A stretch of DNA of 5,317 nucleotides, from positions 1-5,317 of the forward strand of contig JAGYMT010000158.1 of the NCBI GenBank assembly GCA_018400335.1, given 5' to 3'. A program made the translations under genes and the position numbers. Below, in pieces: positions 1 through 4,665 of this stretch. Under the pieces are notes generated by a model. The model saw only the letters and a program-made list of their open reading frames with translations, was not told the DNA's origin and searched no databases. The DNA is from Kiritimatiellia bacterium (GTDB lineage: Bacteria; Verrucomicrobiota; Kiritimatiellia; JAAZAB01). Positions within the stretch are counted from its first letter, which is position 1. Each line of letters begins with the position of its first letter.

Positions 1-158
1 AATATCGCCGTGTCCGTCGCGCCCGGAACGCCGTCATCCCAGTTCCCGTCGGCGCTCCAGTTCCCGCCGGACGCAGCAATCCAGCGCTTCTCGGCGGCGT
101 TGCCGAACGCCGTCATAAATATCACAATCAAACCAGCCGCGAATGCGATTTGTTTCAT
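1..158 (-). CDS. Secreted protein with N-terminal signal peptide, 3' part cut off by window edge
   Basis: Reading leftwards from the ATG at 158-156 gives 52 open codons to the window edge. Residues 1-22 form a classical Sec signal peptide: a short basic start (MKQ), a hydrophobic core (IAFAAGLIVIFMTAF), and a likely signal peptidase I site around GNA/AE at residues 21-22. The mature part begins EKRWIAASGGNWSADGNW and continues DDGVPGATDTAI. This W-x(n)-GNW...W..G.P...DTA pattern is typical of the first repeat of large secreted beta-helix or autotransporter-like proteins, common in Planctomycetes, Verrucomicrobia and Lentisphaerae, often with a C-terminal sorting signal. The full length and function cannot be seen. 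An in-frame ATG lies seven codons upstream (179-177), but it sits at the predicted transcription start and would put seven residues ahead of the signal peptide, so 158 is preferred. The Shine-Dalgarno is weak (GGGTG about 8 nt upstream). The gene appears to be a transcription unit separate from the upstream hydrolase genes. Confidence 0.72.
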   Translation of the reverse strand, partial: MKQIAFAAGLIVIFMTAFGNAAEKRWIAASGGNWSADGNWDDGVPGATDTAI

Positions 159-160
159 GG

Positions 161-178
161 TTAAGCACCCATTAAGCA
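161..178. repeat. Tandem direct repeat TTAAGCA x2 in leader of secreted-protein gene
   Basis: The plus strand reads TTAAGCA-CCCA-TTAAGCA (161-167 and 172-178), two identical 7-mers with an 11-bp period, about one helical turn. They lie between the predicted transcription start and the ATG at 158 and overlap the weak ribosome binding site. They could be half-sites for a regulator or a chance duplication. The sequence alone does not decide. Confidence 0.35.
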
Positions 179-184
179 TCTGGA

Positions 185-215
185 ATTATCTTACAAGACC
201 AGTCCGTTTTGTCAA
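185..215 (-). promoter_or_regulatory. Predicted sigma-70-type promoter for secreted-protein gene
   Basis: On the minus strand a perfect -35 hexamer TTGACA (215-210) is followed by TAAGATAAT. With a 16-bp spacer the -10 is TAAGAT (193-188), matching consensus at four of six positions. With a 19-bp spacer it is GATAAT (190-185), matching five of six. Transcription would begin near 178-181, giving a leader of roughly 20 nt before the ATG at 158. The surrounding region is AT-rich compared with the genes. The consensus match is seen directly; promoter activity is inferred. Confidence 0.55.
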
Positions 216-228
216 ACACATTTTGTCA
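207..228. repeat. Tandem direct repeat TTTTGTCA x2 over the -35 region
   Basis: The plus strand carries TTTTGTCA at 207-214 and again at 221-228, a 14-bp period (TGACAAAA twice on the transcribed strand). The left copy overlaps the predicted -35 TTGACA of the secreted-protein gene. Candidate explanations are an operator made of two direct half-sites, or an activator site next to the -35. No regulator gene is visible in the window. Confidence 0.4.
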
Positions 229-244
229 CAGCCAGAGATCAATG

Positions 245-266
245 AAAACGGCAACATTCCACGCCG
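245..266 (-). terminator. Weak candidate intrinsic terminator after the URO-D-like gene
   Basis: Directly after the stop codon (270-268), the minus strand reads CGGC, 10 nt, GCCG, then TTTTC (stem arms 266-263 and 252-249, T run 248-245). The stem is only 4 bp plus a possible G-U pair, and the T run is short, so this is at best a weak terminator. Its position between a stop codon and a promoter is its main support. Confidence 0.25.
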
Positions 267-267
267 G

Positions 268-1293
268 CTAAAAGCGGAACTCCATGAACTCGTCGTACAT
301 TGCCTTGATATTATCCAGCGGCGTATCTCTTCCAATTTCTCCGCAGGCAATAACGCCGCCCTTCGCTGAGCCAAGCGCGCAAAAGACACGGCGTATGTGC
401 TTTCTAACGTCATCCGGAGCGCCATTAATTGTGACATGCTGCCTGTCAAGATCGGAACGAAAACAGACTTTTCCGTTGAAATGCTTTCGAATGTATTCTA
501 AGTCCATGATATTGACCTGGGCATTGAGGACTTTTACCCCGATATCTATAAGATCGGGAATTATATCCACTATATATCCGTCCGAGTGGAAATGCACATC
601 CATGCCATGCTCGATCACTCTGGCAAACATGGTCTTGTACACAGGCTTGAAGAATTTTCTCCAAAAATCGGGAGAAATCAACAGGTCCAGTTGCGATCCC
701 CAGTCATCCGCGAAATGAAGCCCATCGTACTTGAGTTTCGCCCATTTATCTATATGCCTCACGTGAAAGTCCAACAGCTCGTCGCGAAGCCTGTAGACTT
801 CTTTGGACTCATCCGCGAGGTCAACGAGTATTTCCGAAAAGCCGCGGAGCTGCTGCATTTCCTCGAAAAACTGAATCCAGCCGCCGCGGGCATAATAATC
901 CTCCGACGGTTCATCTCCCGGATGACACATGTGTCCGCTATACAGCCGGGCAACGGGCGGCTTGATCTCAAAGTCGGGCCACTTATATGAATCGTAGCCT
1001 TTCCAGTCGGCCAGGGGTAGTTTCACTGGAACGCCATACTCGCCCATGGTTCCGGTTTCCCACAAGGTTCCGAACCCGTCATAGCCCCCACCCTTGCGAT
1101 AATATGGCGGATAATTCTCGGGCTTCAAGTCCGGCAAAAACTCCCAACCGAAATCCTCATGAACATCGGCGAGTATTTTCGACAATTCCTCCCCGTAATG
1201 CAATATAGCGGAGGGCAGAATCGCATGGGATATCGGCGGTCTGTCGGGAGCATTGAAGTTGATCGCTTTCAACACGCGTTCTCGTGATTTCAT
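268..1293 (-). CDS. Uroporphyrinogen decarboxylase (URO-D) superfamily protein, not HemE; possible methyltransferase-like enzyme
   Basis: A 341-residue protein, the usual length for single-domain URO-D family (PF01208) members, predicted cytoplasmic. The N-terminus MKSRERVLKAINFNAPDRPP matches the common 'SRERVLxALNxxxPDRxP' opening. Residues 190-217 carry the family motif DG(LH)FADDWGSQ...ISPDFWRKFFKP. Residues 234-239 are HFHSDG, followed by an IIPDLIDIGVKVLNAQ segment; the C-terminal strand has GGVIACGEIGRDTPLDNI (312-329). It lacks the RQAGR substrate motif of genuine HemE, so heme synthesis is unlikely. Corrinoid methyltransferases of this superfamily (MtaA/CmuA type) bind zinc through His-x-Cys...Cys. 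Here the corresponding place reads H236-S-D238, with Cys317 a possible third ligand, so any metal site differs. The ATG at 1293 has a good Shine-Dalgarno 8 nt upstream. It follows the GH42-like gene on the same strand after a 102-bp gap. The family is firm; the reaction is unknown. Confidence 0.88.
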   Translation of the reverse strand: MKSRERVLKAINFNAPDRPPISHAILPSAILHYGEELSKILADVHEDFGWEFLPDLKPENYPPYYRKGGGYDGFGTLWETGTMGEYGVPVKLPLADWKGYDSYKWPDFEIKPPVARLYSGHMCHPGDEPSEDYYARGGWIQFFEEMQQLRGFSEILVDLADESKEVYRLRDELLDFHVRHIDKWAKLKYDGLHFADDWGSQLDLLISPDFWRKFFKPVYKTMFARVIEHGMDVHFHSDGYIVDIIPDLIDIGVKVLNAQVNIMDLEYIRKHFNGKVCFRSDLDRQHVTINGAPDDVRKHIRRVFCALGSAKGGVIACGEIGRDTPLDNIKAMYDEFMEFRF

Positions 1294-1395
1294 GATAGTT
1301 GCTCCCTTCGTATTGTTTCAAGGGTGACATAAATTCTCTTGCATTGAAATCGCAGAGCTGAAATTTTTGCTTTCCTTATCTCACAAACTCGAATA
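1294..1395 (-). other. AT-richer intergenic spacer upstream of URO-D-like gene
   Basis: This 102-bp gap is clearly richer in A and T than the flanking genes. It contains the ribosome binding site and a direct repeat TGAAAT at 1345-1350 and 1359-1364 (14-bp period). I find no pair of -35 and -10 hexamers good enough to call a promoter, and no strong terminator hairpin for the upstream GH42-like gene. Read-through from that gene is therefore possible, but a weak separate promoter cannot be excluded. Confidence 0.4.
1302..1306 (-). promoter_or_regulatory. Ribosome binding site of URO-D-like gene, possibly in a small hairpin
   Basis: The minus strand reads AAGGGAG ending 8 nt before the ATG at 1293, which supports this start. 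AAGGG (1308-1304) can pair with CCCTT (1324-1320) across an 11-nt loop, a 5-bp stem that would cover the Shine-Dalgarno. The stem is short and may be coincidental. Confidence 0.6.
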
Positions 1396-3648
1396 CTAGT
1401 CGAGAAGAAACACCGCGGTATCAGGCGAAGCCAAGTTTGCCTGAAACTGTCGCGCTGACCGCGCGACGACGCGCCCGCTCACGGCGTCGGTCACGGTCAT
1501 CGGCTCAGGCAGAACAATCTTGCGCGGACCGGGGCGCGTGCCGTGAATGGCGACCATTCGTCCGTCGGCGGCCACGACGTCGCCCGCTTCCGACCATGGC
1601 GCGCATCCTCCGTAGATCGCCAGCGAGCGGAGAACGCCCGCCGAAACGGGCGCCGCCATCGAGAAGATAACGGCGCAATCGCCAGCTCCGCGCGGCGCGG
1701 GAGCGCCGCGGCCCGCCGCGCCCGCCCCGAATTCACGGATAATCAGGCCCGCCCTGTTGCAGCCCCACCATGCGCTGAACTTGCCGAGTTCGATCACCGA
1801 CGGATCTTCAATGACCAGCGGCGGCTGCAGGATCGGCCCGTAGACATAACTGTCGCCGTAGACCTCTGAACACGGCAACGCCGCAAGCGCGGGATGGACC
1901 CCGGCATGCGCCAGCACGCGGCGGGCGACCTGCTTTTCATCAAGCTCCATGGGTATGCCAAAAAGCCCGGATGCCGGCTGCGCGCTTCTCGTTTGGCCTT
2001 CAAACATCCCGGTGCCGGGGCCACAGATCACCACGCTCCCGTTGCGCATCAGCTTATTCCGGATCAGCCGCATCCGCCCTGGGGTGAGCCTGAAGAGGTC
2101 GGGCAGAAGGTAAGCTCGAAAAACGGGAAAATCGTCCCTTTCCAGGTCGCTTAGGAGATATACGCGATAAGGAATGCCTGTCAGGGCAAGATGATCCGTT
2201 CGCTGCCGCAACACGGCAAGGTTCTGAAAACCAGATGTGAAATCCTCGTCAAGCGGACTCTCATCGTCAATTATCATGGCAATGGCGTGTTCGGTGTGGA
2301 CGCGCGGCCGCGTGAGCAGCCTGCGCCTGACCGGAATCTGTTCTTCAATGATCGAAAGAATATCGGGGTGATCGAAGAAGCCGCGCCCCACGTTCATCCA
2401 GTAGGGAATGAAGCCGCGGCTGGAGCACGCGGCGAGATTACGAAGAAGCCCGGCGCGGCATTCGGCCTTTGTGCGCCAGGCGCCCTGCGTGTCGCGCTCA
2501 TTCGTGACCCAGCTCCGGGCATCATCCTCGACGAAGATCGTCTTGCCGCGAAGCACAAGAGAATCGCCGATCCCCTCCGGCTCGAATCCGAAGCCGCAGG
2601 ATCTTGCCGTGTAGTCGGCGGGAGTTATCAGCGCATCAAGTTCCGGAGCGTCGAGCATAGGCCCCACGCCAACCGATCCGCTGCCGAGCAGGAAGTTCCT
2701 GTACGACATTCCCGTTCCCAGTCCCTCGAACGCATCGCGTATCAGCCAGCCGTGCATGGGCTGCTTGAGCGCGTCCGTTCCGACGACAACACCGCGATTT
2801 GCCGTCTCCTTTACGGCGGCCAGTTCCGTCCGACGCTGAAAGAAGAGCATTTCGCGCATTGCCATGAAAACATCCCGGTACCGGGTTGTTTCACACGGTT
2901 TCGGCCAATGCAGCCAGCCCTCACGCTCGGCCATCCACTCCCTCTCGCTTGGAATAGCGGCTGAAGCGATAGTGACGGTTGGATCATTCCATGCCGAGCG
3001 CAGAGCCTGATCGGTAACGTAACGCGCGGCGAGGAATCGGCGAAACTCCCTGATGGCGGCGGGCGATTCGTCGAACAGCGAATCCTGGAGCGCGAGGTTA
3101 GTGGCGCCCTCATCCTGGCCGTACGGCAGGTAAGCAACAACGCGCTCGGCCCACGGACGGGATTCGACGTAGCGAACAATCCCGCGCGCGGCTTCCGCTC
3201 GCCCCTCCGCCGCCAGGCGCGACGCATAGGACGCCTCTCTGCGCCGCCCTTTTGCGCTGGAGAACTGAAGCTCATCGGGATGTTTTTCCGCCCAGGCCTT
3301 CGGCGCTTCCAACGCCCAGCGCACCATGAAAAGCGCGTCAGGCCTGGCGGCGATGATCTCCCGCGCCTGCCGATCGAGCGTAAAATCGTCCGCCCGGTCG
3401 GACTCGTCGCCGTACACGCCGTCATCGCGCCAAAACCAACTGGTGAACCAGTCGGCTTCGAAGCCGCCGCGTACGCAGAGCATGAAGCAGTCCACGCCGG
3501 CATCCGCCATCTGGCGGTTGCGCTCGTGCATCCCGTCAGGAAACGTCTCGCTATACATCGCGGTCAGGGCGCGTCCGTCCGCTTCGAGAACGGGGCGCCC
3601 TTCGATAACTTTGAGGCGACGGCGTGAATTGGCGTTTGAATTATTCAT
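1396..3648 (-). CDS. GH42-like (beta-galactosidase-type) protein with trimerisation-like domain
   Basis: A complete 750-residue protein, close to the usual GH42 length, with no signal peptide or membrane segment, so predicted cytoplasmic. Residues about 15-445 resemble the GH42 TIM barrel. The clearest signature is at 202-240: FRRFLAARY...ALRSAWNDPTVTIAS..IPSEREW, matching the GH42 'FxxWLRxRYGxxxALNxAWG' block. Candidate acidic residues are E180 (YLPYGQDEGATN) and E374 (FVEDDAR), by position along the barrel. The canonical GH42 'NE' pair before the acid/base is not obvious, so activity and substrate are uncertain. Residues about 452-565 look like the Rossmann-type trimerisation domain (GIPYRVYLLSDL...FRAYLLPDLFRLTPGRMRLI, then NGSVVICGPGTG). 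The C-terminal 150 residues are homologous to those of the partial gene at 4666-5317. Residues 642-656 are a G/A/R-rich insertion. The ATG overlaps the upstream stop (ATGAATAA) and has GGAG 5 nt upstream, indicating translational coupling. Confidence 0.85.
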   Translation of the reverse strand: MNNSNANSRRRLKVIEGRPVLEADGRALTAMYSETFPDGMHERNRQMADAGVDCFMLCVRGGFEADWFTSWFWRDDGVYGDESDRADDFTLDRQAREIIAARPDALFMVRWALEAPKAWAEKHPDELQFSSAKGRRREASYASRLAAEGRAEAARGIVRYVESRPWAERVVAYLPYGQDEGATNLALQDSLFDESPAAIREFRRFLAARYVTDQALRSAWNDPTVTIASAAIPSEREWMAEREGWLHWPKPCETTRYRDVFMAMREMLFFQRRTELAAVKETANRGVVVGTDALKQPMHGWLIRDAFEGLGTGMSYRNFLLGSGSVGVGPMLDAPELDALITPADYTARSCGFGFEPEGIGDSLVLRGKTIFVEDDARSWVTNERDTQGAWRTKAECRAGLLRNLAACSSRGFIPYWMNVGRGFFDHPDILSIIEEQIPVRRRLLTRPRVHTEHAIAMIIDDESPLDEDFTSGFQNLAVLRQRTDHLALTGIPYRVYLLSDLERDDFPVFRAYLLPDLFRLTPGRMRLIRNKLMRNGSVVICGPGTGMFEGQTRSAQPASGLFGIPMELDEKQVARRVLAHAGVHPALAALPCSEVYGDSYVYGPILQPPLVIEDPSVIELGKFSAWWGCNRAGLIIREFGAGAAGRGAPAPRGAGDCAVIFSMAAPVSAGVLRSLAIYGGCAPWSEAGDVVAADGRMVAIHGTRPGPRKIVLPEPMTVTDAVSGRVVARSARQFQANLASPDTAVFLLD
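1681..1725 (-). repeat. GC-rich in-frame insertion coding a G/A/R-rich loop, with hairpin
   Basis: These 45 bases encode residues 642-656 of the GH42-like protein (AGAAGRGAPAPRGAG) and are about 93% G+C, counted by hand. Within them, 1691-1698 (CGCGGCGC) and 1703-1710 (GCGCCGCG) form a perfect 8-bp inverted repeat around a GGGA loop. The insertion sits directly after a REFG strand and before D657. A similar insertion sits at the equivalent place in the neighbouring paralogue (4951-4998). It is probably a surface loop. Its origin (repeat expansion, small palindromic element, or ancestral linker) is unknown. Confidence 0.6.
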
Positions 3649-4633
3649 TAAGACTCCGGAAAGGTTTCAAGAGATCCTTCGGCTGCTTCAAAAGGGACGG
3701 AGCTGAAAAGAAAACCAGCCCCTGTGATCCGTGATTCAGAGCGGCCTCCGAAATGCGCCTGATCGAAGCCGCGTCGCCGTGAACGCCCAGTCCTTCGCAA
3801 AGCAGCGTGGCGGAATCTTCAAGCAGCATGGCATGTATGCCGGTATAGCGACCAACCATCAGCGCGGATCTGTTGTAGTTCATGGGATAGACTGCGTCCA
3901 GCAAATCCGACCTGCACCAGTCCACCCAATCCTGTCCGAGATCGTACATGCAGGAAGGATAGAACGGGAAGACGGCGGCCGTCAGCCTGACTCCGAAGGA
4001 ATCGGCGAGAGATGCCGCGCGCTCCACGAAATGCCTGATATGCCCGCAACGCCAGCGGACGAAGGAATCGAAAGACGCCACGCCGTCCCGCCCGTTATCC
4101 TTCAACAAATCGAAGCCGTAACGCTCCTTGAATTCATCCTGGCAATGACGGCAGCGGCAAACTTCCGCGCTGGGAAAGCGGATATAGTCGAGATGCAGTC
4201 CGTCAATTTCCGGATAGAGCTCCAGGACTTCGCGACAGAGCGCCAGCTCGTATTCCCGGGTCGTCTCTGATGCCGGGCAGGCCCATGCGATGCCGTTGCC
4301 CTCCACGCGATACTCCTTTCCGTCAGCCGTCATAACCCGGCATTCAGGGTGTTCCTCGAGCAGCTTTGATCGGCCGCTCTCCGGAAAAGTGCAGGTCCAG
4401 GCTTCAAACTCCATTCCCTCCTCGTGACAACGCCGGATCAAGTGGCCGAGCAGCTCCGGATTCTCAAACCCCTCCTCGGCGTAAGCCCGCTTTGACGGAT
4501 AAAAAGTCGGGCCTGTCCAGTTCTTGAACGACATGATGAGGCAGTTAACTCCCATCTCAGCCAGGTCGCCTATGATCTTGTCCGCCTCCGCGGTTGTCTT
4601 TGGAGCGTGGTGAAGCCATGTAGCGATTCTCAT
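3641..4633 (-). CDS. GHL10/DUF187-like TIM-barrel glycoside hydrolase-like protein
   Basis: A 330-residue protein without signal peptide, predicted cytoplasmic, about the size of one TIM barrel. The hallmark is DGLHLDYIRFP at residues 144-154, the 'DGIHLDxIRYP' strand motif of glycosyl-hydrolase-like family 10 (GHL10, PF02638, DUF187/YngK type); D149 and R152 are the expected active-site residues. Supporting barrel strands are GVNCLIMSFKNW (28-39), GMEFEAWTCTF (73-83), VRLTAAVFPFY (215-225) and LLDAVYPMNYN (244-254), and the late strand QGLVFFSAPSLL. A cysteine cluster, C159-x-C161-xx-C164, follows the hallmark motif and may bind a metal or be structural. The start at 4633 is supported by AAGGAGG 7 nt upstream. 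It lies 32 bp after the partial GH42-like gene and overlaps the next gene by 8 bp, consistent with one operon. The substrate is unknown; the fold call is firmer than the activity. Confidence 0.82.
   Translation of the reverse strand: MRIATWLHHAPKTTAEADKIIGDLAEMGVNCLIMSFKNWTGPTFYPSKRAYAEEGFENPELLGHLIRRCHEEGMEFEAWTCTFPESGRSKLLEEHPECRVMTADGKEYRVEGNGIAWACPASETTREYELALCREVLELYPEIDGLHLDYIRFPSAEVCRCRHCQDEFKERYGFDLLKDNGRDGVASFDSFVRWRCGHIRHFVERAASLADSFGVRLTAAVFPFYPSCMYDLGQDWVDWCRSDLLDAVYPMNYNRSALMVGRYTGIHAMLLEDSATLLCEGLGVHGDAASIRRISEAALNHGSQGLVFFSAPSLLKQPKDLLKPFRSLNE
3654..3657 (-). promoter_or_regulatory. Ribosome binding site of the 750-residue GH42-like gene, inside upstream coding sequence
   Basis: GGAG lies 5 nt before the ATG at 3648 and within the last codons of the upstream GHL10-like gene. 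Together with the ATGAATAA stop/start overlap, this implies that ribosomes finishing the upstream gene can re-initiate here. Confidence 0.65.
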
Positions 4634-4640
4634 CAGTCAT

Positions 4641-4647
4641 CCTCCTT
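4641..4647 (-). promoter_or_regulatory. Strong Shine-Dalgarno of the GHL10-like gene
   Basis: AAGGAGG with a 7-nt spacer to the ATG at 4633. A second ATG directly abuts the Shine-Dalgarno (4640-4638) but is out of frame and too close, so it does not compete for the start call. Confidence 0.8.
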
Positions 4648-4665
4648 CTATTGGTGTGGTTGATT

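Noticed and set aside
177..179. In-frame upstream ATG as start of the secreted protein
   Set aside because: It coincides with the predicted transcription start, has no Shine-Dalgarno, and would place seven residues before a normal signal peptide.
10..369. Plus-strand open frame of 119 codons at the left edge
   Set aside because: It spans the signal-peptide gene, its promoter and the end of the URO-D-like gene on the opposite strand, and shows no family similarity.
268..1293. Annotation as HemE, the heme-pathway uroporphyrinogen decarboxylase
   Set aside because: The N-terminal RQAGR substrate-binding motif is absent and the sequence matches the divergent HSDG/DDWG branch of the superfamily.
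2191..2964. Long plus-strand open frame of 257 codons
   Set aside because: It lies antisense inside the well-supported 750-residue GH42-like gene, and its translation has no recognisable domain. It is an expected by-product of GC-rich coding sequence.
2811..3503. Minus-strand open frame of 230 codons in another frame of the GH42-like gene
   Set aside because: The translation is low-complexity and rich in R, S and P; the correct frame matches GH42 features throughout, so there is no sign of a frameshift.
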